From contig JAFRAT010000009.1 of assembly GCA_017405305.1 (NCBI GenBank), positions 186,001-250,000 on the forward strand: a stretch of DNA of 64,000 bases, written 5' to 3'. The position numbers and the translations under genes are program-made. This document shows, in pieces, positions 28,304 through 35,786 of this stretch. Numbering within the stretch: position 1 is the first letter of the stretch; each line of letters begins with the position of its first letter. Source of the stretch: Aeriscardovia sp. (GTDB lineage Bacteria > Actinomycetota > Actinomycetes > Actinomycetales > Bifidobacteriaceae). The notes below the pieces were generated by a model, which was given only the letters and a program-made list of their open reading frames with translations, made no database searches and was not told the origin of the DNA.

Positions 28304-29259
28304 ATGGAGCAATAGAACAAAGGCAGAAAGCCGAAGCTCGAGCCCGAGGAGCAGATAGCCTTCCTCAGAGGCAAGAGGGTCGCATTCGAGCGCATGGGCG
28401 AGGCCGACGCCATGCGCTACCTCTCGCGGGAGTCCTACCTATTCGCCACGTACGCATATCGGACTCTCTTCCCCAGGCGCGTCGGAGGAGCACACGACGG
28501 CGAGTACGCGAACCTCGACTTCGGCGACCTGGTCGGCCTCGAGCGGCTCGACCGGGATCTCAGGGCGGCGCTCCTGCCGCTCGCGCTCGACGCGGAGCAC
28601 CTCGCGAAAATGCGGGTGCTCGACGAGGTGGCAAGGCGGCCGGACGAGGACGGGCACTCCATCGTGCGCGACTACATGGATTCGCTCCCCCCCCCTCGAG
28701 CGTTCCCGGAGGGCGAAGGAGATTTCGAGGCTCCAGCGCGACGAGTACTCCGGAGACCTCCAGAGGCACTACGCCGCCGAGATGCCCATATGGGTGCTGC
28801 TCGAGCTCTCCTCCTTCGGCACCGTCGCGGACGTCTACCGCTTCTGCGCGAAACGGTGGGGTGACCGCCCCATGCTGCAAGAGCACTACCTCCTCAAGTC
28901 TGCGAAGGGGGTGCGCAACGCCTGCGCCCACTCCTCCGCGATAATCAACGGGTTCGGCTCCGCGAGCCACGATGCACATCCGGCGTCGAACGCCCTCACC
29001 ATCGCCCTGCGCGACGCGGGCTTCTCGAAGAAGTCTAAGGCGGACAGGATGAAGAACCCGCGCCTCCAGCAGAGATAGCCTCGCTCCTGCTCCTCCACAG
29101 GCGCATGGCCGAAGGGACCGCGCTCGCAGGCGAGGCGTCTGCAGGGCTCCGCTCCCTTGCCAATGACATTAGGTCCGTGCTCTCTGTAACCCACCCCGAT
29201 GCCTCCGCGGAGGCATCCATGGAATTCCTCGCCGAGCTGGTTGACCGCTGGTTCTGATC
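28304..29259 (+). pseudogene. Broken Abi_2 (AbiD/AbiF-like) abortive-infection gene
   Basis: The pieces read in order as an Abi_2 protein. They are KLEPEEQIAFLRGKRVAF, YLSRESYLFATYAYR, FGDLVGLERLDRDLRAALLP, MPIWVLLELSSFGTVADVY and GVRNACAHSSAIINGF (the RNxxxH motif of this HEPN-like family), ending in a helical tail that stops near 29259. Three lesions are visible: an in-frame TAG at codon 4 after ATG 28304, a +1 shift at a C9 run (28687-28695), and another shift near 29075. Codon use differs from the core genes and looks like that of another high-GC actinobacterial lineage. Abi_2 proteins block phage growth by host suicide. Confidence 0.7.
28687..28695 (+). repeat. C9 homopolymer within the Abi_2 gene
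   Basis: Losing one C joins the upstream frame (ending RDYMDSL) to the downstream frame (RRAKEISRLQRDEYSGDLQ). It looks like the slippage tract of the MmeI-type gene, but further lesions in this gene argue against a simple switch. Confidence 0.7.
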
Positions 29260-29304
29260 GGGTTACTGTATGATTAGATGTCAAAACCCGGGAGGGTTTT
29301 ATGT

Positions 29305-29339
29305 GGCGGAGACGCTCGAGCGCCTCCGCCTAATTTTTT
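29305..29339 (+). terminator. Rho-independent terminator after the Abi_2 gene
   Basis: A stem GGCGGAG/CTCCGCC with an inner CGCT/AGCG stem is followed by TAATTTTTT. A smaller hairpin (aaaacc/ggtttt) lies just before it at 29283-29300. Confidence 0.85.
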
Positions 29340-29621
29340 GCCTTTCGGATCCGGCACGGCCGACGACCTCCGGAATCGTCACGTCCCAACCTTGGGGCAT
29401 GCGCGCGAAACTCCTGCCAGGGTGACCGATCCGACCACCATCCAAAGCAGGTCCGGACGAGGCGCCCGAGCGCCGAACGTCACGACTCGCGGGGTGCCGA
29501 CTCCGACGCCGCATTCCCGACATATGCGCGGAGAATCCCCGCAACGCATTGCCACCAATCGCTCCTGTCCGTCGTAGCATAGCTGCCACATCAAGCGGTC
29601 ACAAGGACTGGAGGAAATGCC
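29340..29621. other. Intergenic stretch, possible minus-strand zinc-ribbon fragment
   Basis: About 280 bases. A minus-strand frame across 29379-29590 reads RLVAMRCGDSPRICRECGVG and contains Cys residues spaced like a zinc ribbon, but it has no proper start. I see no other gene. Confidence 0.3.
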
Positions 29622-29861
29622 ATGAAGTGGATCTACGACGCTTGCGGCAACACGGACCTCGAAGAGGTCGCATTCGCGGGGATGGGCGTCCCGGCGATAC
29701 TGGAGCACGTCGACCTCTCCTCCGCGCCGAGGGACGCTGCGGACGCCGCCACGTGCCTCCTGGGGCGTTTGGTAAGGAAGCTCGCCGAGGCGAACTGTCG
29801 CATGCCCATGCGGAGGACGACGAGCCTGCGCGGTAAGCCCGCTCTCACTTCTCACCCATAA
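29622..29861 (+). CDS. Small unknown protein in the defence cassette
   Basis: The 79-residue ORF starts at an ATG preceded by GGAGGAA 6 bases upstream, a strong signal. It begins MKWIYDACGNTDLEEVAFAG and has a helical middle (AADAATCLLGRLVRKLAEAN). The C-terminus is basic. No family is recognised. It lies between the broken Abi_2 gene and the UPF0102-like genes, on the same strand, and may be a regulator or partner of either. Confidence 0.55.
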   Translation: MKWIYDACGNTDLEEVAFAGMGVPAILEHVDLSSAPRDAADAATCLLGRLVRKLAEANCRMPMRRTTSLRGKPALTSHP

Positions 29862-29873
29862 AAAGCAGTCTTT

Positions 29874-29915
29874 CGACCGTTGCCTCCGCTCCCGTGGGGG
29901 CGGAGGCAACGGTCG
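29874..29915. terminator. Inverted repeat with 16-bp stem
   Basis: Positions 29874-29889 pair with 29900-29915. It lies 13 bases after the small ORF. On the minus strand a T5 run occurs about 10 bases beyond the stem. It is possibly a bidirectional terminator. Confidence 0.55.
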
Positions 29916-30223
29916 ACGGCAGTGCCCTTCTGACATCCGCTGCACCGGGGACATCGTCGGCGTCCTCTTTCCTCGCGCCCGTCGAAAGCGCCCGGCCGGC
30001 GCGGCTGCGGAGGTCGCCCCGCGCCGGGTCGTCGTAGAGGCGAGGGCACATCTACGACGACACCCCGCGCCCTCCCTCGCCCAAGACGCTGGCACAGGGA
30101 GCAAGCACCTCTTCCCGCTCCCTGACGGCCCGCGCGACGGACCAATGCCCGCGCCACGCTGGCCTTGCCGCTCTTTGGTCGAGGGAGGGCAGAGGGCCTT
30201 CCTGCGTCCCAGGGAGGTCACCA
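29916..30223. other. Intergenic stretch before the UPF0102-like gene
   Basis: About 300 bases of high-GC sequence with no recognisable gene. It ends in GGGAGG, 5 bases before the ATG at 30224. It may hold that gene's promoter. Confidence 0.4.
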
Positions 30224-30625
30224 TGACCGAGAAGACTAAGAGCGCCGCGACCATGGCCGAGGAGAGGCTCGCCACCACATGCGAGGGCATTGTGAGGGAC
30301 TACCTCGCCCACAGGGGATATGAGGTCCGCACGGCAGGCGGCTGGTCCTGCGACAGCGAGGGCGATAGTGGCCACGGACGGCGACGAGATGGTGCTCGTG
30401 GCCGTCATCTCCGCCTACGAGGAGGGCTCGGCCAGGATGCCCGAGCTCAGCGTGGGCGCCGCCGAGTTCGCGATAATGAGGCGCGCGTACCTGCTCTACC
30501 TCGCGGACCACGGCGACATGGACGCGATACACCACGACGTGGTCTCCATCGTCGTGACGGGAGAGCGCCAGGCGAGGCTCCGCCACCTCATCGGTGCCTG
30601 GCAGTGGGCGGAGAGCAAGGAGTGA
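30224..30625 (+). pseudogene. UPF0102/YraN-like nuclease-fold gene, frameshifted (copy 1)
   Basis: The start ATG 30224 has a GGGAGG box. The first frame reads MTEKTKSAATMAEERLATTC, then EGIVRDYLAHRGYEVRTAGG and WSCDSEG. One base too many in a GGG run near 30362 shifts it; the other frame continues AIVATDGDEMVLVAVISAYE through FAIMRRAYLLYLADHGD to AWQWAESKE at 30625. The order helix, E/D strand, VAV strand and helix resembles UPF0102 (YraN), a restriction-endonuclease-like fold. The usual ExK is not intact (VAVIS instead of VEVK), so nuclease activity is doubtful. Its role is unknown. Confidence 0.5.
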
Positions 30626-30661
30626 CCTAGGACGTCAGACCACGAAGACCGCCCGCGGCCG

Positions 30662-30702
30662 CCCTTCCCGCTGTCAGGAACACCTAACGACGGCGGGAAG
30701 GG
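30662..30702. terminator. Inverted repeat after the UPF0102-like gene
   Basis: A 10-bp stem (cccttcccgc at 30662-30671 with gcgggaaggg at 30693-30702) lies 37 bases after the stop. There is no U tract. Confidence 0.45.
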
Positions 30703-30816
30703 AAAGACTCGCTCCCGCTGGCGCCATTCGTATGACGCTGGGAAACATGGTTATCGGACGCCAACTTAATGAAGAGCTAATAGAGAGGCGGCCTGCCTCG
30801 AAGAGCGCTACACGCA

Positions 30817-31115
30817 TGAACTAGCTCACCCACAGGTGCGACGGGGTTCTGGAGCGCAACGGCTGGTTCTTCTGACTGAGGGGCCAGCCCTGACTGTAAT
30901 GGATTCGTCAATCGGGGTGGCAGACAGCGGTAAAACTGTACTCACGGCAGTCATCTCTGCTTGCTGTGATTGGTTGGTCACAATACCCAAGTCAAGAGCC
31001 CAAACACCAAACTTCGCAATGATGCGGAGCAAATGCCTTTCTTACATGCATGAGCAAAGTGAAGCAGGAGAGACAGCAAAGCACTTAGAAGGACATCTAG
31101 AGCAGGAATATGAGA
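30817..31115 (+). pseudogene. Degenerate second UPF0102/YraN-like copy
   Basis: The region reads CDGVLERNGW, then after stops and a shift VMDSSIGVADSGKTVLTAVI, ending FAMMRSKCLSYMHEQSE. These blocks line up in order with copy 1 (CEGIVRDYLAHRGY, VATDGDEMVLVAVIS, FAIMRRAYLLYLADHG). In-frame TAG and TGA codons and a frameshift make it non-functional. Its tail meets the 3' end of gajB on the other strand. Confidence 0.45.
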
Positions 31116-32131
31116 TCGCCACTCGCGCGGGTTATTGCGACGTACAGCTTTGCACGAGCACCATTACTTAGATTGACTTGCTTGCCTGTAATCCATTTAC
31201 GCATGTCTGACGTAGGGATGATAGCGACATCGCCGAGCGTTAGCCCTTTGGAATCTCCCATGTTCATTACTTGATAACCGTCAGGAACATTGGTGCGTTT
31301 ATCATATCGAAGGATAGTGGGAGTAGAGTTGCGGGACCGGACCCACGTGTCGAATTCTGACCTCTTCACCTTGTAGACTCGCCCTCCGGGAATATCGCCG
31401 CTTTCCTTGGTCGCCACAACCTCCGGCAACTCGGGAAACAGCTTGTTGGCAAGACAGATGATGTCATTTGAGCATCTATATGATACAGACAATGAATCTA
31501 AATCTAGGGAGAATGAGGACTTCTGCTTGAAGAACTCGAAGACGTTCGGATAGCGTGAGTTGATCTGTCCGTTGTTGGTGCGATAGGTTTGTTGCCTTGG
31601 ATCGCCAACAATCGTCATGTTCTCGCAAGACTTCATCAGCGCCAGTAAAAGGTCGTAATCGTAGCCAGCGAAATCCTGCCCCTCGTCCACGAGGATAAGA
31701 TCGTATATTCCGCAAATTCGCTTAATTACTTCGCCTTCCCACTCCTGATCACAGAGGACGGCAAGATCTGAGAGCCTGCTCCTGCACACGACACCTGGCT
31801 CGGGACAATAATAGTTCTCGTTTTCTCTGGTGACGTTGGCTATCTGGCGTGGTCTCCGCTGGTCGAAAAGCATTCTTTCTATTCTGTGCGAGAATCCGCG
31901 AGCGGGGAAGGGGCGGACGCCATGTACAAGCAGAAAAGAAAACCAAGTCATGATTGTTATGCTGTGCGGTTGGTAACCAATCTGTTCTGTAACTGCTTTC
32001 TCAAATTCCCGGGCATTTTGGTCCGTGTATGTGAGGTAGAGTACGTTCCTTGACTCGCAGTGCTCTACTGCTTCCTTGAGTAGTAGGGTCGTTTTTCCCG
32101 TGCCGGCACCGGCGATGACGAGGTGTTTCAT
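31097..32131 (-). CDS. gajB: Gabija-type UvrD-like helicase (GajB)
   Basis: The 344-residue superfamily 1 helicase-like protein has Walker A GAGTGKTT (residues 8-15), motif Ia YLTYTDQNA, Walker B LILVDEGQDF (~145-154), motif III GDPRQQTY (176-183), motif IV SYRCSND (~217) and motif VI LYVAITRAS near the end. It is shorter than typical GajB (~490) and far shorter than UvrD, with the 1B/2B insertions minimal. The start overlaps the gajA stop by 4 bases (ATGA). In Gabija, GajB is activated by DNA ends produced by GajA during infection and depletes nucleotides. Its lower G+C than the core suggests transfer. Confidence 0.87.
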   Translation of the reverse strand: MKHLVIAGAGTGKTTLLLKEAVEHCESRNVLYLTYTDQNAREFEKAVTEQIGYQPHSITIMTWFSFLLVHGVRPFPARGFSHRIERMLFDQRRPRQIANVTRENENYYCPEPGVVCRSRLSDLAVLCDQEWEGEVIKRICGIYDLILVDEGQDFAGYDYDLLLALMKSCENMTIVGDPRQQTYRTNNGQINSRYPNVFEFFKQKSSFSLDLDSLSVSYRCSNDIICLANKLFPELPEVVATKESGDIPGGRVYKVKRSEFDTWVRSRNSTPTILRYDKRTNVPDGYQVMNMGDSKGLTLGDVAIIPTSDMRKWITGKQVNLSNGARAKLYVAITRASGDLIFLL

Positions 32132-33936
32132 AGTTGCTCATCACCTAGTTGCTTATCAAGCCACGTTAAACCGTTAGCAATATAGTCGGGAATGCCTATA
32201 TGCTTATCTGAGTCAAAGAACCGAAGCGCTGTATCCGTCTTGTTGCTCTCCATATGGCTGAGAAGCGTGTAGTTGTCGCCATAGGCCTTCTCTAGCACCG
32301 AATTGACGGTCTCCCTACCGTTTTTTCTTATCATCTCTGCTTCGAGAGTATTCCAATTGAGCTTCTTGCGCTTGGAATCGATATTGTTGGGGTCTTCAAT
32401 GGGGTCTTCAGGTAGATAGATTTGCTCGTCATAGCTGATCTTCACGTTAGGCTTTTCCCGGTAATCCTCGTACTTCTTCCTGAGCGATCCGGGGTCTCCG
32501 TCGTTGTCCGTCAGTACAAGAACGGGTTTGCCTATTGCGCACGCAAGCACGAGAAAGCGTAGAAAACCGCTGCCGACGGATATTACGTCGATGCCCTCTT
32601 CGATGGGAAGTTTGTTGTGCTTCTGCCGATATGCTAACTGGACAATCAGCTCGTCTGAGGGTCCTTCAACTAGGATGGCGGCACGCGCGAGGACAAGCCT
32701 GAGAGTATCATATCCGGGCAGTTTCTTGAAAAAGTCTAGCGTTTGGTCATCGAGGCGGTCCAAAGGCAAGCATTTGGGACCAGCTGCGTTACTTCCGATT
32801 AACTGGAGGTTCTGGAGCCCAAGCGTGTTTGCAACGAAGCTAGAGTGCGTCGAGACGACAACCTTGCGGCCCTCCGCCCTTTCCGCTATTAGACGAATCA
32901 ACCTGTTGAGGTTTGCGTGGGAGAGATGGTTTTCTGGCTCCTCAAACAGAAGCATGGTCGTCTTCTCGGGTCTCTGCTTCCTTAAGGCAAGCGAGGCCTG
33001 CATCACGCTCTGCCGACCAGAGCCAATATGTCCGTAAGGTATAGAGTCTAGACGCACGACGATGTTTCGCTTCCAGGAGTCAACGGTTCCGCTGTCAACC
33101 GCAAGGTCGATGATACCCCAGTCGTAGGCATCAAACGAAGGCAGGAAGTTACTGAACGCCTTGATGTTTCCCGTATTGTTCCATGAATCGAAGGCAGTGC
33201 GCGCATCTTTGGCAAGAGTCATTTGTTGTCGCTCGGTCAGCCCGTCTATCAGGATACGGACGGCTCTTTCGTCAGAGCGATTTCCAAGCCATTCCCCGGT
33301 TGGGTTCATCATGACAGAGTGGACGGGGAGCTTCCTCGGCGTGATGACTGATCCGGCAAAGGTCATCCACGTTGCGTCGTAGTACTCGATTGGTACGCTT
33401 GTGAGCCTCCCGTTATCCAGAATGCCATTCAGTTCTTCAATGAAGGCATTGTCGAAAGCAATAGTCAACGAAAATCCGCATTGCTTCGCATGAGTTAAGT
33501 TATTCGCTCCGGAGAACAGTTCGACGATGTGCCGTTCTCCTCCCGTCAGAAAGACCTCTATTTTGATGGAGGGGAGTTTCTCTTTAATGTTTTTGATGTT
33601 CAGGCCAGATGAGTTCAAAAGACTTTCAACGTCGTCCTTATTAAAAAGCGACTGTGAAAGCGCACGTCGTATTGACTCGCCTCGGTATTGGCCTGTGCAG
33701 GCGAGTTGAACAGCCTCAAGGATTGTCGTTTTGCCCGCACCGTTATCACCGACAAGGATGGTCAAAGGCTTGGCGAGATTTATCTCCAGAGGTACTCTGA
33801 TACTCTTGAAGCCCTTGATGATAATCTTCTGGATTTCGAGACTTTCTTTCTTTTCTTCTGAAGGCATTGGACCTATCCAATTCTCAGCCACCTGAGAGGA
33901 TGTGGCACTGGAATCGACGAGCTCGGAGTACTTCAT
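32128..33936 (-). CDS. gajA: Gabija-type OLD-family ATPase/TOPRIM nuclease (GajA)
   Basis: The 602-residue protein has an N-terminal ABC-type ATPase with Walker A GDNGAGKTT (63-71), a signature near IGSGRQS, Walker B LLFEEPENHL and a switch His in VVVSTHSS. A C-terminal TOPRIM nuclease follows, with ILVEGPSDELIV (catalytic Glu) and LTDNDGD (Asp-x-Asp). This is the class 2 OLD arrangement, always next to a UvrD-like gene. The ATG at 33936 has GAGGGGTGA upstream. The core begins after ~35 polar residues. All key residues are present and there is no frameshift, so the system looks intact. Confidence 0.9.
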   Translation of the reverse strand: MKYSELVDSSATSSQVAENWIGPMPSEEKKESLEIQKIIIKGFKSIRVPLEINLAKPLTILVGDNGAGKTTILEAVQLACTGQYRGESIRRALSQSLFNKDDVESLLNSSGLNIKNIKEKLPSIKIEVFLTGGERHIVELFSGANNLTHAKQCGFSLTIAFDNAFIEELNGILDNGRLTSVPIEYYDATWMTFAGSVITPRKLPVHSVMMNPTGEWLGNRSDERAVRILIDGLTERQQMTLAKDARTAFDSWNNTGNIKAFSNFLPSFDAYDWGIIDLAVDSGTVDSWKRNIVVRLDSIPYGHIGSGRQSVMQASLALRKQRPEKTTMLLFEEPENHLSHANLNRLIRLIAERAEGRKVVVSTHSSFVANTLGLQNLQLIGSNAAGPKCLPLDRLDDQTLDFFKKLPGYDTLRLVLARAAILVEGPSDELIVQLAYRQKHNKLPIEEGIDVISVGSGFLRFLVLACAIGKPVLVLTDNDGDPGSLRKKYEDYREKPNVKISYDEQIYLPEDPIEDPNNIDSKRKKLNWNTLEAEMIRKNGRETVNSVLEKAYGDNYTLLSHMESNKTDTALRFFDSDKHIGIPDYIANGLTWLDKQLGDEQL

Positions 33937-34220
33937 GGCTCACCCCTCGCAATTAGCGTACAAAATGCAATAAATGTAACTACATTCTAGCGGTTTGCTT
34001 ACAGCCGCAAACAAGCTTCTCTCGACTACATCAAGTAGCCCATCCTGCACACCCACGGTGGCCAGGATGGACGCTGCAGACGGAGCGGACAGGGTGGCCG
34101 CAGGATCCGTCTCGATGGCTCAGACTTTCGCCTGTGCCCCGGGGGACGCCTCCGCGACCGAACCTTCCGAACATCCTTTCGCTCTGCGGGGGATGCCCCG
34201 CGCCCTTGGGGGTGACCGAC

Positions 34221-34472
34221 TTGAGCCGTGACGCCATGCCGAGGCGCTTGAACGTCCGGATCTCCGATGGCAAGCTCGAGGCGCTGGACCGGGCCTCCGC
34301 CGAGATGGGCTGCTCCAGGAGCCAGGTGGTGAGGCTCCTGGTCCACTGCCTCGCGAACGGCGAGACGCGCATGACAGCCGGCACCGTCGCCTTCGACTAT
34401 GAGACCTCCCACGGCATCGTGCGCAACCTACGCTCCATAGGCACGCTCTACAAACCAGTCCGTGGCGACTAG
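34221..34472 (+). CDS. Ribbon-helix-helix DNA-binding protein (possible mobilisation accessory)
   Basis: The 83-residue protein starts at a TTG with GGGGGTGA upstream, or at ATG 34236. It contains RLNVRISDGKLEALDRASAE and GCSRSQVVRLLVHCL, the beta strand and two helices of a ribbon-helix-helix fold. The C-terminus VRNLRSIGTL resembles the start of the MobC-type motif (LRRIGNNLNQI) of plasmid mobilisation proteins, cut short. It sits at the outer edge of the defence cassette, next to the broken methylase. No relaxase was found. It may be an antitoxin or autoregulator instead. Confidence 0.55.
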   Translation: MSRDAMPRRLNVRISDGKLEALDRASAEMGCSRSQVVRLLVHCLANGETRMTAGTVAFDYETSHGIVRNLRSIGTLYKPVRGD

Positions 34473-34529
34473 CGAAGGTCGTTCGCGAGTCGCCGGCGAG
34501 GTGACGGCCGAGGACGCGCTCGAGGTCCC

Positions 34530-35005
34530 CAGTCTTCCTCTGCACGTTGCGAGTGAACTGATAGGCATCAGTCTCCAGATCTGTTCCCCGGTCTTACTTC
34601 TTCTTTCGAGACGTTACCGTACCGGCATTTGCCATTCTTCCAAGTGTGCTCGATGCGACGGAAACGGATATTTCCTTGCTGATCCTCAAAATCGGCGACG
34701 TTGTATTCGTTACCGGCGTCCTTCGTGCAGTACAAGCTACGGCGTGGCGCCAGCCCCGTCAGTCCAGTGATGGCGATTCCGTAAATCTTCTTGGCGAAAA
34801 TACGGCTGAGCCGTTCCTGCAAATCCGGAATTTGCTTTTCCGGACCCACAATCAGCCTTCAGTCCCTGCGGCAGCAGGTCCAACGTCTGGTTTACGACCT
34901 TCGGCGGCGTGAACACCCCGTCGTTCGATAGGTCCGCCAGGCATTCCAAAACATCCGGATTGTAGTTGTTCCCGAATGGCCTTATTTCTCCGTCTCCTGC
35001 ACTTT
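34530..35005 (-). pseudogene. Remnant of an Eco57I-like adenine methylase (second methylase)
   Basis: The minus-strand reading begins NPDVLECLADLSNDGVFTPP, the N-terminal block of these methylases, and runs to LDLLPQGL. An internal deletion removes the SAM motif. After a frame change it continues PEKQIPDLQERLSRIF, IYGIAITGLTGLAPRRSLYC, NIRFRRIEHTWKNGKC and, after another shift, TDLETDAYQFTRN (~34540), where homology ends abruptly. The rest of the gene is missing; the defence cassette begins there. Confidence 0.7.
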
Positions 35006-35620
35006 CCAATAGTCAACGGCTGGAAAACGCTGGGGATCAGTATCCCCGTTCCCGCGTCTTCCTCCCAGTCGAGCATATCCAGCATTATCCCGTGCTGGCC
35101 TTGCCCCTGCATGAGCCGGCCGAGCCGGTAGTCTTTGCGCTTGGGCTTCATGCCCTTGATGAAACCTCACTCATCGGCCCGCCGCCGGCCCGCAGCATCG
35201 TTAACGCGTCGTCGCAGAGGATGTTCTTCGCGAGAATGAAGCGCAGCGCAACGGACCTTTCTGCGCCAAACTCTTTCCTCAAATCCGCCTTATACATGCT
35301 CAGCCACACATCGAACAGACAATCATGTCATTCGCCCACATTGCCGTGCATCACGACGCCATAAATGCTGGAAACAGCGAGAACGGATATTACTCGTAAT
35401 CCAATCGCTGCCACCGTACCGACGTTTCTCCGCCGCAAGCTTGCGGCGGAGAAACGGGTTCAGAAAATTCCCGTTCCCGCACACCGTTCCCAGGAAACGG
35501 CGTGCGATGCGATCTGTTTCCTGTTGGACGAGGTAGCCAGGCATCGCGTTGACTATGCGCTCGTTGGCGCACACTTCGCCGTTCTCGGCAACGCACCCCT
35601 TCGATTTAATCTGTTCGGCT
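34990..35620 (-). pseudogene. Remnant of an N6-adenine DNA methylase (first methylase)
   Basis: The minus strand reads NGEVCANERIVNAMPGYLVQ, then QETDRIARRFLGTVCGNGNF (the CGNGNF SAM motif, usually preceded by EPA) and RRKLAAEKRRYGG. Frameshifted blocks follow, ending KGMKPKRKDYRLGRLMQGQG and DWEEDAGTG. The order matches the methylase that precedes Eco57I-like methylases in such operons. Several frameshifts and a deletion in the middle (no NPPY region seen) make it non-functional. Confidence 0.65.
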
Positions 35621-35786
35621 GCTACTGATGATCGCGCCTGTCTTCCATGGAAAACCGACAGCCATCACCCGCATAATGCGTCGCCACTTGCAAAACAGAC
35701 CATGCCTTGCCTACTTCCCGCCCACGCAACAGCAGACCGCCGTGCGCGACGATCCGTTTTGCCATCGGCCGGCCCTCGCCGGACCC

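Noticed and set aside
25985-34540. Prophage or integrative element with integrase
   Set aside because: No integrase, transposase, capsid, terminase or attachment-site direct repeat was recognised; the content is defence genes and pseudogenes only.
34120-34545. Minus-strand ORF of 141 codons beginning MQRKTGDLERV
   Set aside because: It is antisense to the ribbon-helix-helix gene and only its first residues may derive from the broken methylase; it is low-complexity Arg/Ser afterwards.
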